Shown: in pieces, positions 37,841-48,739 of the stretch
Position numbering within the stretch: position 1 is the stretch's first letter
Layout of the letters: every line of letters starts with the position of its first letter
NCBI GenBank assembly: GCA_013396655.1
Contig: WBMV01005154.1
Span: 709,047 to 773,046, forward strand
Reading direction: 5' to 3'
From: Campylorhamphus procurvoides
Taxonomy: Eukaryota > Chordata > Aves > Passeriformes > Dendrocolaptidae
Length of the DNA: 64,000 nt
Position numbers and translations under genes: made by a program
The notes under the pieces: generated by a model
What the model was told of the DNA's origin: nothing
Seen by the model: the letters and a program-made list of their open reading frames with translations, nothing else
The model's database searches: none

Positions 37841-38526
37841 TGTAAGATCCAAGCCATGGAGCCACAAGCTTAAGCAGGAATTTTGCTTTTAAAAATATAC
37901 AAGGCTCCAGAAGTTCACCAGCTGAACTTTTGCAGAGCCTTCAGTTATTTAATACCTTGAGCATAAAGAGAGAACTCTACACATGTTTTCTCAGGAGATA
38001 TTTTTACCAAAAATTTTAGAAAATACGGGAGAAAATAAGGATCTTGGCAAAAGTTTAAAAGGGTAACATAGAACCAAAATAAAGTGTTCCACCAAAACTC
38101 TTAGTATACGCTGGCCCACACAACCCAACAAAATCCAACACACCAGTTTTAAGTTACCCAACACATTAAGTAAGAAAAGAGATTAAAATAATAAAGAAAG
38201 AGAGAGACTTAGAGAATAAAAAGGAGTAAAGAGAGATAGAGTGGAAAGAGATTAAGATAAGGAAAAGGAGTAAGGATAGAAAAGAAGAGAGAGTAAGAAG
38301 AGAGGAGAAAAATATATTATTAAATAGCTACCATTAAAGTGTCCTATGGAAGTCCACCTTCACATAGTAGGTGGCAGGTTCCAAGCAAGGGAGCAAGATG
38401 GAAGCATGTGTTGCTGTATTTATTCATTGGCCACCTGTAGGCACCCCTCCCAGGTGGGACTTCCATCTCACAGACCATTCTGTGGCTCTGGGCCAGAGTG
38501 AGGGGTGGTGCAGACAATCAGAGGTT
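37841..38526. mobile_element. LTR-like insert in CR1, truncated by a further LTR (copy 1)
   Basis: Same sequence as the left 686 bp of the complete unit at 39219-40097. It contains a purine-rich tract of about 160 bp (38165-38325) of GAGA and AGGAGTAAAG type. It is interrupted at 38527 by a different LTR. Confidence 0.6.
38165..38325 (+). repeat. Polypurine GA-rich tract (copy 1)
   Basis: About 160 bp almost entirely of A and G with GAGAGA, GGAGTAAAGAG and AGAAGAGAGG units. The second copy is at 39543-39703. Confidence 0.85.
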
Positions 38527-38913
38527 TGTCGGAGAACACTGTCTCAAAGGCTTCCAGAACAACCACGATGAACAGTTTATCAATACCACAAACGGACAAT
38601 TACCTCAGAACTCACAAATTCATGTTTTATCCCTTTGAATTTGTATGCTGTATTGTGATTGGTTGCGGTTACCAGTTTCCCATTGGCTGTATATTCCCTA
38701 CTTCCCATTGGCTGGCTGGTGATGCAATCCCAGCGTCATCATGTGAGGCTGGCCACGCCCCATCTGTATTCCCCTCCTTACCTCTTATCCCTTCCCGTAC
38801 TTGCCATGCTCCGCCCCAAACTCCTCCCACTTTCCAAGCTTCTCCCTGCACCCTATATCAGTCCTATGCTCCCTGAATAAATGAGTTCCAGCCTTCACCC
38901 TACCATCGGCTGA
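38527..38913 (+). mobile_element. CpG-rich retroviral LTR running into an assembly gap
   Basis: Starts TGTCGGAGAACAC. Three ATTGG (inverted CCAAT) boxes lie at 38658, 38682 and 38707. A TATA-like CCTATATCAG follows near 38851 and AATAAA is at 38876-38881. This order (upstream CCAAT boxes, TATA, poly(A) signal about 25 bp downstream of TATA) is typical of a U3-R arrangement. CpGs are frequent, suggesting a recent insertion. The 3' end is lost in the N run, so solo LTR and provirus cannot be told apart. The promoter core resembles that of the minus-strand LTR at 46152-46553. Confidence 0.78.
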
Positions 38914-39012
38914 NNNNNNNNNNNNNNNNNNNNNNNNNNNNNNNNNNNNNNNNNNNNNNNNNNNNNNNNNNNNNNNNNNNNNNNNNNNNNNNNNNNNNNN
39001 NNNNNNNNNNNN
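38914..39012. other. Assembly gap (99 N)
   Basis: Run of 99 N between the LTR at 38527 and the second copy of the 892-bp repeat. The true content is unknown. Confidence 0.99.
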
Positions 39013-39092
39013 TTTGCTGTAATTCATATTGAATCGTCTACAATTCTTCGCAAGCCCTGGCCCTCCGATTCTATATCTGGTTATTCTTCCCA
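39013..39092 (+). mobile_element. Right end of the LTR-like insert (copy 2)
   Basis: Same as 37635-37714, cut on the left by the gap. Confidence 0.6.
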
Positions 39093-39094
39093 AG

Positions 39095-39218
39095 GTGCAT
39101 TTGCGTTTGTTAAACTTCAGACAGTTCTTCTCTGCCCATGCCTTCAACCTGTCAAGGTCCTTCTGAAGGGCTGCACAGCACTTTGGGGTATCAGCCACTT
39201 CTCCCAGCTTTGTGTCAT
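39095..39218 (-). mobile_element. CR1 LINE, middle reverse-transcriptase piece (copy 2)
   Basis: Same as 37717-37840. It ends at the GTCAT target site (39214-39218), where the ~879-bp insert begins. Confidence 0.9.
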
Positions 39219-40097
39219 TGTAAGATCCAAGCCATGGAGCCACAAGCTTAAGCAGGAATTTTGCTTTTAAAAATATACAAGGCTCCAGAAGTTCACCAGC
39301 TGAACTTTTGCAGAGCCTTCAGTTATTTAATACCTTGAGCATAAAGAGAGAACTCTACACATGTTTTCTCAGGAGATATTTTTACCAAAAATTTTAGAAA
39401 ATACGGGAGAAAATAAGGATCTTGGCAAAAGTTTAAAAGGGTAACATAGAACCAAAATAAAGTGTTCCACCAAAACTCTTAGTATATGCTGGCCCACACA
39501 ACCCAACAAAATCCAACACACCAGTTTTAAGTTACCCAACACATTAAGTAAGAAAAGAGATTAAAATAATAAAGAAAGAGAGAGACTTAGAGAATAAAAA
39601 GGAGTAAAGAGAGATAGAGTGGAAAGAGATTAAGATAAGGAAAAGGAGTAAGGATAGAAAAGAAGAGAGAGTAAGAAGAGAGGAGAAAAATATATTATTA
39701 AATAGCTACCATTAAAGTGTCCTATGGAAGTCCACCTTCACATAGTAGGTGGCAGGTTCCAAGCAAGGGAGCAAGATGGAAGCATGTGTTGCTGTATTTA
39801 TTCATTGGCCACCTGTAGGCACCCCTCCCAGGTGGGACTTCCATCTCACAGACCATTCTGTGGCTCTGGGCCAGAGTGAGGGGTGGTGCAGACAATCAGA
39901 GGTTGACATAGAGGCTCCAAGGGATGGTGTGGGCGGGCTCCAAGGGTGCCCTTTAGAGTGACAGCCACTCCTGCCATGTGGGCTCCAGAGCTGCTATGTG
40001 GGATATGGTCTGGCCCTTCCCCGCACACACACGCTTGAGTTAGTTCCAATCCCATAATTAAATAATCCTCTGTGAGATTCAAATCCAGTGTCTCATA
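39219..40097. mobile_element. LTR-like insert of ~879 bp with 5-bp target-site duplication
   Basis: Lies between two exact copies of GTCAT (39214-39218 and 40098-40102). Removing the insert and one GTCAT rejoins the CR1 frame through the reverse-transcriptase active-site box. The unit begins TGTAAGATCC and ends GTCTCATA, so it is TG...TA on this strand or TA...CA on the other; one end has mutated. A 5-bp duplication fits ERVL- or other retrovirus-type integration. There is no retroviral protein remnant, so it is probably a long solo LTR. AATAAA-type signals exist on both strands, so orientation is undecided. It contains the polypurine tract (39543-39703). Confidence 0.62.
39543..39703 (+). 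repeat. Polypurine GA-rich tract (copy 2)
   Basis: Second copy of the 38165-38325 tract, at offset 1378. Confidence 0.85.
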
Positions 40098-40275
40098 GTC
40101 ATCAGCGAGCTCACTGAGGTGTCACTGTATGCCTTCATCAAGTCATTGATGAGTAAATTAAACAATACTGTGCCCAGTATTGAACCCTTGGGGACACCAC
40201 TAGTGACAGGTCTCCAACTACACCCCGCCACCAACTGCCACCAATTATGACCCTGTGGGATCTGCTGTAATTTCC
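40098..40275 (-). mobile_element. CR1 LINE, reverse-transcriptase piece with catalytic A-D-D box
   Basis: The minus strand encodes [19 protein letters not shown] and LLINDL, which match the CR1 RT motif '[21 protein letters not shown]', followed about 14 residues later by L-A-D-D at 40102-40113. The frame then hits the 39219-40097 insert. This is the 5'-most recognisable piece of the same element that ends at 36684. Confidence 0.9.
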
Positions 40276-40859
40276 CATGATGAATATAAACATTGCAATC
40301 ACTAACAAACAGCACTGCTTCTGCTCTTGGAAAACTAAGAGAAGATACTTCTGAACCACAGAAAACATTCATTTTCACAAAAAAGAATGCCTTAATTATA
40401 CCTTTCTTTCCTCAAGTAAACTGCATGAAAAAGAACACAAGACAGTTAACACATCATACACATTTGGGAAGATTGCTCTTTAAGAGCTTTCATAAGCTTA
40501 CCAGTGAGATCTGTTTCTTAAAGCTGGCATATCCTATTCTGAAAATGTTATTCAGTTCAAAAAAAGTTTAATTTTAGAATTGTTGTCGAAGCTCATATGC
40601 CACTCGATATCTGTTGCTCGCATTTAGAGCCTAGAACACATGGCAGAGGGAAGGAGCAGCCAGGTTGCCAGTTCTGTTCATGCCACTCACAGAGGTGATT
40701 CTTGCCTCCACATCACTTTGCACCAAGTCAGATCAGCCCATGGGCTATTGTACCTTGGTGGAGTGAGCTCTGCTTTCCAAAAAGAGCAGCACCTGGAGTC
40801 TCAACAGTAGCATGTTTTCAGTTGTGGTCCCTAAATTGTTAGGGTCAGGTTGCCATCAC

Positions 40860-41240
40860 TAGATTTTGAGTCGTGCAAATCCATAAAAATTTTCTCTTTT
40901 AGCCTCTTGACCATTTTGCAGCATTTCTTCACCTTCTCTGACAAGTCTTCAGTGTGTAGCATGGACAGGATGAGTACTAGTTCAAAGTTATCCATATACC
41001 CCTCATTGTTTTCAATTTAGCTGTTGTGTCTCTGTTAGCACATTGAGATACAGTTCAACATCCATTTTCTGAGAGATGTTAGTGCTGCCATCAGATTTTA
41101 AAAGCCCCATAATACAGTACTCATTCTCTGAATCCCTGTATGCATTTCCCAGTAGGAATCACCATCTGCTGCTGATACCAGCATGGGTAATTATTTCTTC
41201 TCCTGTTTAGCCTCTTTCTCATTACTCCATCTTCTTCTTT
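40860..41240 (-). pseudogene. Possible unidentified decayed coding sequence
   Basis: On the minus strand, one frame reads a stretch such as NFELVLILSMLHTEDLSEKV followed by KKCCKMVKRLKEKIF. A second frame just upstream reads NEYCIMGLLKSDGSTNISQK followed by MDVELYLNVLTETQ. Both are interrupted by stops and offset by frameshifts, which is what an old processed pseudogene would look like. I do not recognise the protein, no poly(A) tail or flanking duplication was found, and chance cannot be excluded. Confidence 0.25.
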
Positions 41241-44200
41241 CAAGTAAAATACATCCTTTTTATGCTGTTAAGTCAACTGATAAGTATCTGTGCTGTTTAC
41301 CAGAATCAAGAGTAGTCAAAAGGATTGGGGGGCATAGAAAACTGTCCTGTCTAATTTAAAAACCCAAGGAGTTGCTCCAAAACTTCTGACAGTTACTCTT
41401 CTAATCTAAAATCACTAATAAACAAATCAAAATAACAACAGGGAATTAAGGCAGGGGAAATATACTGTAATGGTTATGTACCACTGGTTTACCCACAGAA
41501 TGTTGTGTTTCTTTTTAACCTTACAGAACAGATGCCATATCCTACTATTTCTTGAAGCTTGATACTTTGTTTTTCTCATACCACATAAATTAGTTATTAC
41601 CAACAACCAGGAGGTATTTTCTGCTGGAATATAATAATTCTGCTTATAAGAAATGCTCTCCTCTAAATTTTCTGTGATGTTGTGATGACCACAGTTACTG
41701 CATAAATTGCTATGTAAAATATAAATGTGATCTTGCTAATTCAGATGGCAAGAAACATTAATTTTGAAATTTTCTAAATTTGTCACCTATAAAATTTTAT
41801 ACTAAAGAGCATAATTTTCTCAGTGTTGCTGATTATGTTTGTAGATTCAAAGTATTATTAAAAATGAGATTGAATCTATTTTTCTGAATGGTGGAAAAGT
41901 CAAATACTGCTTCCCAGCATGAGATATTGTACAACAATACAATGTGCTGTGATTACACTGTCATTTACAAAATGAGGTATGCTAAAACATTGAACACCTG
42001 TGTCAAATCCATGAATAATACTGCAAATAGAGCACAAAATTTTGGTCTTTACCACTATGAAGGTGATTTTACCTATCTCCCCCTCCCCAAGCTTTACATA
42101 GGTGAGAAAGTGAGAAATGTGAGACCTGAACTCCACTTTCCCATTGTGGAGTATTTATTTCCTTTATAAAGGGGAGCAGTAGGTTCAAATAGTGTTAGTC
42201 AAACTGAGGGAATCTAGAACTCTCTATCCTTTAAGGATATATGGAATAGACACTGTTTTCTGATTTGCCACTTTCAGGAGGAACAACCATGGTTTCTTTC
42301 CCAATCCTAATCTCTCTGTTCCTTTTCTTCCCACTCTTCCTCTCTTTGTTTAATTCACCATTTCTCATATTTGATAGTTCTCAGCAAAGCCAAGGGAACA
42401 AAAGGACTGACACAAGGAGGTACAAACACACTGAAACATATCAGTCCCCAGCAGAATAGCCCTCTGCTTTGACAAAGGCATGCCAGTTTTAGAGCAATCC
42501 TGCTGAGAGCTGCTCTTTTTCTGTACCTGCTGCTTTATCCATGCAGTTGTACAGAGCCAGCTGTTTTTGTGCCATGCTTTGTTGGGAAAGAAATATCCAG
42601 GTTTAGGGTAGAAATAGGCCTCTTTCTTACTTTTCAAATATTGCTTCCTGATTTTATTTCCAAGACAGTAACTAGGTTGTTGCTAGCTGACAGGGAACAA
42701 TGGAGAAGGAGGTGAACTCCCTGGCCCACCTTGTCCCACCTGTCCAGCTTGTTCTGGTTGTTCACAAGTAGCCACAGAGCCCTGAGCTGCCAGCACTACC
42801 TCTGCCCCTTCAGCAGCCCAGAGAGGATGAAAGTTCATGAACAGGAAGCCTGGGTTTGTGAACATCAGTATAGGCAGGGCTTGGAAATAAAGCTACCACA
42901 AGATGCATTTTCATCTAAAGGCAATGATTTTCCTTCCACTGCTAAGGGCAACAGTCTACTTGACTTGTAATGAATGGCAGCCCTGTTCCGATGGAATGAA
43001 AATGGAAAACATCTCCCAATGAAAATTAACTCCGGTGGAAAAAATTTTCTTAGTAAATTTGTCATATTTTATACGCATCTAGTGGCTTCACCTCATTCTC
43101 AATGTTATACAGGCCTTTTTTTTTCTTTTTTTTTTGCATGTTAATTTCTCTTGTCCTGTATGAAAAGTGCTGCCCCAGAGAACTAGGGCTAATACCATGG
43201 TGACTGAATTCAAGTGGTCAAGCATTTCTGCAGTTCTCACTGACAGACAAATTGTAGGATATTCGTGTAGATACATTGGGACCGAAAATATTGAGTTGGA
43301 AGTCTTGTAAAAACAGACCCTTTCAAGCTACTTTGAGGGTTTGCATTCTTTTTGGACCAAAAAAATAACAAGATAGATATGATATGTTGGCACTCCTGGT
43401 TGTTTTTTTTCCTTGTGGGCTGTAAATATTCATGTGGAAAAGAAAAAAAAAAAAAGCAGCTAAGCCACTATGAAATTCATGTTTCAATTGCTGCATATAA
43501 CTTTTGGAAAATTTTATTGCTCCCATGTCTCTTCTTCCCAGCCTACTTTTGGATATAGCAATAAAATAAGAATAAAACGTAACCCTTAATATAATGATTG
43601 TGTATTTAATGTCTATAACACACCATTAAAATGCACTTGGGATCTTCCAGTTTGTTGCATTTAGTATAAGACTGTAACTACTAGTAAACTGCTGAAAATG
43701 CCTGAATGAGAGCTAAAGATGTGACCAGGAGGGAAATCATATGACATAATTTTCTGAAGTTGAAGAAAATGAACACAAAGCTGTTTCAGTTTTATTATAA
43801 GCAAGGACAGATTTCATATACAAGTATATTTATTGGAATTGATGCCAGTCAATCCATAAATCTTGTGCTCTTACCTTCCTATCCCAAGAAACAGGAATAT
43901 AATTTTTGAATTTTCATCTTATTTATTTGAGCACAGCTTTATCTCTTCTGAGGTCTCTGGCTACCACTTGCATCTAGAATCAAATTGGTCATTAGCTTGT
44001 GAAAAAGAAAAAAAAGAAGCAAAAGTTTACAAATGCTTCACAGAATTTAAGGAAACAGTACAAAAAATGAATTATGTACAATGTAAAACTAAAGCACATA
44101 TTGCCTGCACTGAGTGTATATATTCATCCAGCCCCACATGTCACTGAAGTATAATGTAGAAATACCCAAGTAAACTTTAAACAAGCTTACTGTATAATGG

Positions 44201-45729
44201 TAACAGCCTGGGATTTAATGAAGAGTGAGAAGGAGGGTAGATTAAGATTTCTGATTTATTGTGGTTAGCTGCTATTGGTACTCTGGGAAGCTAGTATGAG
44301 GCAGCTTGAACACCTCTACACTGTGCAAGTCTTGCCTGTCTTAGCTGATGTGTAAATACCAAGAGAAAGATCACTGCTGGTATGCCATTTAATCTGCTGA
44401 TGTGTGAAGCTGTACAACTTGAGAAGGACTAGGGCCCCCAAAAAGGAATAGGAAGCAGTGATCCACAGTGACTCAAAAAAAACCAAAAGAGGAGAAGGAA
44501 AAAGAGATCCTCATCATGACCATGTTGATTTTAAACTGGATTATGATGTCAAAGAACACCATTAAGGAACATCACATTGATAGTTTGGTTGAAGAAAATC
44601 ATGTCAAGTATAAAAATTGCTTCTCTGGGAAGACCACATAAAGAAGAAAGCTGCAGTTGTTGTCTGCAGCCAGGTAGAAAGAATGTGGGTGAGTCTGAAA
44701 ATCATCTGGAGCTCCCCCAGAAATCTAGGTGGGAAATGAAGACCTTGCAAATGGAAATGTAAAGTTGGGGGGGGGCCGGAGCATTAAAAAAAAAAAAAGA
44801 AAGAAAGCTGAGGAAGGAGATATTTCAGAGAGAGAATATCTTATCTGGATAATGAGAGAGAAAACAGATTGGAGAATTGTTTGCGATAGAGCTGTTAGTC
44901 TTCAGTGGGGCATCCCTCCTGTATAGAGCTGATGTTGCAAACTGGTTGTACTGTTGCAGTGCACTGTAGACTAACCAGTGAGAGATCATTATTTGTTTAT
45001 TGACTACAGACAAAGAAAGAATATATATATTCTTAGAACTCCTCAACTATCACTTTGAAACACTGAGATGGTTTTATCATGCTTACAGGCAGAAAATGTT
45101 TCGTCACTCGTGATAAAGTAGGATGAAAATTGGTTGAGATAAAGTGGAATGCAATAAAATAGAAATGTACTAAGTCCATGTACAAGCTCCTTTATTGCAG
45201 TATGCATTAAATCATTATTGAAGACCTGTTCAAGAAAAGCGCATTAGAAACACCTTCACTGCACTTATTAAAACATACTTTTACCTGTGACCCACAAAAT
45301 TATATGATACAACCAACCTGAGATTTTGTGGTTGGATTAGTTGACTTTAATGTCCTACTTCAGCATCCAAACTCCTTTTACAGAAGTTTCTTTTTCTTTA
45401 ATAAGCCAGTTGTTTTCAGTAACCATGAGTCATTTTTCATAAGCACAGTAGCATGTGCATCAAAGTGTGTGACATTCTGTAGAGAAAATATATTGGTGGT
45501 AATTGAGAAATATTGTACCAGGCAAGAGTCACGTAAGATCAGTTAAAGTTATCTGGCAAATTAAGAGAACTCTATGGTGCAGTATCATCCTTCCATCTCA
45601 TTGCTAGGGGGAAAAAGAAAAAAATTGTAAGTAAATAAATTACCAAATATTTGTTAATATTTATGCTTTAATTCTTTGCATTCATGAGGCCTCTTAATAC
45701 AGCTGCTGAATTTATCATGCTCCCAGAAG

Positions 45730-45730
<1 letters not shown>

Positions 45731-45762
<32 letters not shown>
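45731..45762. repeat. (TA)16 microsatellite
   Basis: Sixteen uninterrupted TA units followed by AAAAAG. Likely length-polymorphic and able to extrude as a cruciform. Confidence 0.95.
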
Positions 45763-45766
<4 letters not shown>

Positions 45767-46151
45767 GCCTATAGCACAAACTTAAATGCAAACTTCTGGA
45801 TACTGTTTATGAGCTATGCTCATTCCAAATTGAAGTAGTTTTAGGACCTGTATTGTCATTACTATCAAGAAACCATTCTTTTGCAAGAATTTTATGCACC
45901 ATAAGATAGATTAGATATTTCACTGTAGTGATGATACAGGAACACTGTCAATTTATGAACGATGTAAACATTTGTTAAAATCCAAAAAAAGGTGTCTATT
46001 CTAACTTATACTGCAATAGAAAAATACTCTCACATTACGTTTCTGATTAAATGTATCTCAGCATGAAATAGATTCCATTAAAAGTTGCACAGAAAGGAAG
46101 TTTATGGAAGTGAATAAACCTTAGTAATTGCATTTGACTTAATCAGGTAGT

Positions 46152-46553
46152 TGCTGCATTCTGCCGAGGAAAAGAAAGGAGGGTCCACACCAAGTTGGGG
46201 TTGAAGCAGGAATGGACACTTTGTTAGGGATGCATGGGACTTATATAGGGTCGGGATGGAGGGTTCTAGAACTGGGGAGGAGATTCGGGTGGAGCTAGGG
46301 CAGAGTGCGACACAAAAGGGAAAGAAGGGAGGGGCTGTGACATACAAGGGAAAACTGGGGGGTGGCTAGCCTTATAGGGTGGTGGTGCAATGCACCACAG
46401 GCTAGCCAATGGGGAATCCAAGGGGTTTCAACCAATCCGAACATTCAAACAGCACAAAAGTAATGAAATCGTAATAATAACCACTCTAAAACAATAACCT
46501 TCTATCTACACTACATGAACATCAAAACTTTTAAAAATGACAACTTGGCAACA
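46152..46553 (-). mobile_element. CpG-rich retroviral LTR, minus strand
   Basis: Read on the minus strand it starts TGTTGCCAAGTTG and ends near GAATGCAGCA. Inverted CCAAT boxes lie at 46406-46410 and 46432-46436 (plus-strand CCAAT). A clear TATATAA box is at 46241-46247 (plus-strand TTATATA), downstream of a GC-rich stretch. CpGs are frequent for this window, so it is probably young. A perfect inverted repeat GTGGTGCA-A-TGCACCAC sits at 46382-46398 between two GGCTAGCC palindromes (46364-46371 and 46400-46407). No target-site duplication was found at these limits, so the ends may be off by some tens of bases. Confidence 0.68.
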
Positions 46554-46720
46554 CAGGGTCTCGTCTCAGACACGCTGCATCCAGTCCCGGTAAGATCTTT
46601 CCTTTGAGACTGGTTTTGCAGGTTCCAATGTTAATTCTGTATTCTGTTCTTTCCACTTGTCGAAGTCCATGGGTGTTTCCCCCACAGGTAGTCATCAGGG
46701 TCGGGTTGATAATGTTGAAA
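46554..46720 (-). other. CpG-containing segment next to LTR, short open frame
   Basis: CpG density stays high beyond the LTR start, suggesting retroviral DNA continues to about 46720. A 34-codon minus-strand frame (ATG at 46670, stop at 46566) runs up to about 12 bases before the LTR. It is rich in charged residues (MDFDKWKEQN at its start, SYRDWMQRV at its end). It could be the tail of a retroviral reading frame or chance. No polypurine tract is visible between it and the LTR. Confidence 0.3.
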
Positions 46721-48739
46721 CACTGAAAAGTTGTTGCATTTCTGTCATACCAGGTTGTGGTCTAAAAGTACCAAATGAGAAAAGTCTGTCTTTTTCCTTA
46801 GTACCTATTCCCTCAAATAAGCAACTCAAGCAATCTCATAAATGACACAGTCAGTTTTGCTTGTGTCCTCAGCAAAACTCGTGTCCTCAGTGAAGGACAC
46901 AATTTTCTCCTAGAAGTCTCCAGGTCCTCATACCCTACAGCCATGCACTCTGTTGCTGAAGGTCTCTGATTTACACACACCCTTCTTCCTGATTTTATGG
47001 GCAAAATACGAGTGTTTGAATTACCACAAGATAGGATTTACCCTAGATTTGTATTTTTCTTCTTGTTTTAAAAGGAATATTTTTCTGGAACTTCAGGTTA
47101 TAGGAGTGAAAACAAGATATTCATCTCCTTGAAATGCCCTATAGATAAGAAAGGGTACTTAGAGTAAACAGCTTGTCAATCTGAGAAAGAACAAAAATAT
47201 AAAGAGACCTTTGATATTGCATGCCTAATACTTAAGCAGTAAAATGCTGAACATCAAACTGCACACTCAATACCCACAATCTGTATATACATGTGCGTTG
47301 TAGTATAGTCTCCATCTGTGTAACAAGTGAACTTCATAAAGATGCTTATTCTGTTATTTGTCTGATTTCTTCCTTCTTCTGTTTTAACTTACTTCTAATT
47401 ATGGATAAAATGCCTCCACTGCAAGCAATCAAGTTCCTTTGATTGAACATGTAGTACACATGTGCATATTACTCATAGGAACTTACTGGTTACGTTCAGC
47501 AAAGTCTGTGGACTACTCTCACTTAACATTATTTTCATCTGAAAAAAAAAAAAAAAGGATGAAGAATTTTATTTGCTGCTATCTTTGAGCCAAAGTTTAA
47601 CCTCAAACAAGTTCCAAATTATTTTCCTACCATTAAAATCTGACCCTTACAAGAATTCACTCGTCCTTCTCTCTGAATTCTATCAGTAGTATTCCTGTCT
47701 TTCTAGCCTGAGATCTCACTTAGCTGTCTGTGTTGTCTAGAAATGTTTCAAGGAAGTTAACCGAAGGCTTTAAAATGGCATTTTTTAACATATCATCTTG
47801 AATTTGTAGACTTTGTATAGGTTACTTCATCCTGAAAAGGTGCATTTTAAAGGTATGGTTTTATACAAAGAGTATAACAAATTTCGGTGTTGTGCCACCA
47901 ATCCATCAAAAAGTCAGTTCATGCTAATGTTTAGATTTATATGTGTTTTCTTAAAAGTACCTTACATGTTTATTCTCTAGTTTGTTCAGCTGCAGAACAA
48001 ATTTTCTCCGACTTCAGTTGTACAAATTTCCTCCTTGCTTTTCCTAGCCATATTTTCATTATTGCAGACATCTGACAAAAAACTTGTTTTTCTATAAATG
48101 TACATAACCTCTTTGACAAAATTGATATTAACCAGGGACCTTATCCGCACTTTAAAAATAAATGCCTGCTTTACTCAAGGAAGTCCAAAATAACAAGTGA
48201 GTTTGGCAGATGCCCCCCTCCCTCCCCATAAATAGTTTTGGTAAACAGTTGAAAAAATAATTACAGGGAATAAGTAGAGCATTTTAGTCTGCATTGCTTC
48301 TAGAATGAACAGCATATACAAAGCTTGAGCTGTGATGTATAGAACTTGATAAATTCTTATTGAATCAAGAAGAGATTAAGATATATCTGGAAGAGATTAA
48401 ATTAGGGCATATAACATTGAACCAAGTTATGTGATATCATGCATTAATGATTCATCATAGGTTAAACAGGTCTTTTTTTAACATTGGATAAATTCCTTTC
48501 ACTTACACCGGTACCAGATGACAGCGCATCACTAAAAAGAAATATTTGAAGAAAATATATGAAACAATAATTAACAGGAAATGTTAAGTGCTAAAACACT
48601 GCTTTACTGGGATCAACAGTTCTTCTGTAGAACACAAAACCAGATACCTAAACACTGGAAGCACTACAAATTAACTGTTCTGCAATGTCAACAGAGGCAT
48701 TGATACTTAAAATATAATTCTAGAATAGCCATGAAATTA
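46721..48739. other. Non-coding stretch, no gene seen
   Basis: Paired small hairpins at 46855-46877 (TTTTGC/GCAAAA) and 46881-46900 (GTGTCC/GGACAC) and an A15 run near 47540. Nothing else recognised. Confidence 0.6.

Larger units (their letters stand above)
37635..38526. repeat. Copy 1 of an 892-bp near-identical direct repeat
   Basis: Matches 39013-39904 at a constant offset of 1378 with no indel. One difference was seen: C at 38109 versus T at 39487. The right end falls exactly where the LTR at 38527 begins. The left end corresponds to the first base after the assembly gap in copy 2. See the findings for the interpretation as unmerged haplotypes. Confidence 0.95.
39013..39904. repeat. Copy 2 of the 892-bp near-identical direct repeat
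   Basis: Starts at the first base after the gap and ends at 39904, after which the sequence continues without the LTR found at the same point in copy 1. This copy therefore has the structure of an empty (pre-insertion) site. Confidence 0.95.
40276..46151. other. Non-coding stretch with a possible decayed pseudogene
   Basis: No intact gene. 40570-41240 has higher complexity than its neighbours and the minus strand contains stretches that look protein-like but broken (see next entry). A G9 run (44767-44775) followed by an A-run and GAAA units, and a (TA)16 repeat at 45731-45762, are the other items of note. Confidence 0.5.

Noticed and set aside
38785..39243. 152-codon minus-strand open frame
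   Set aside because: It reads through the 99-N gap and joins LTR sequence to CR1 sequence; not a real frame.
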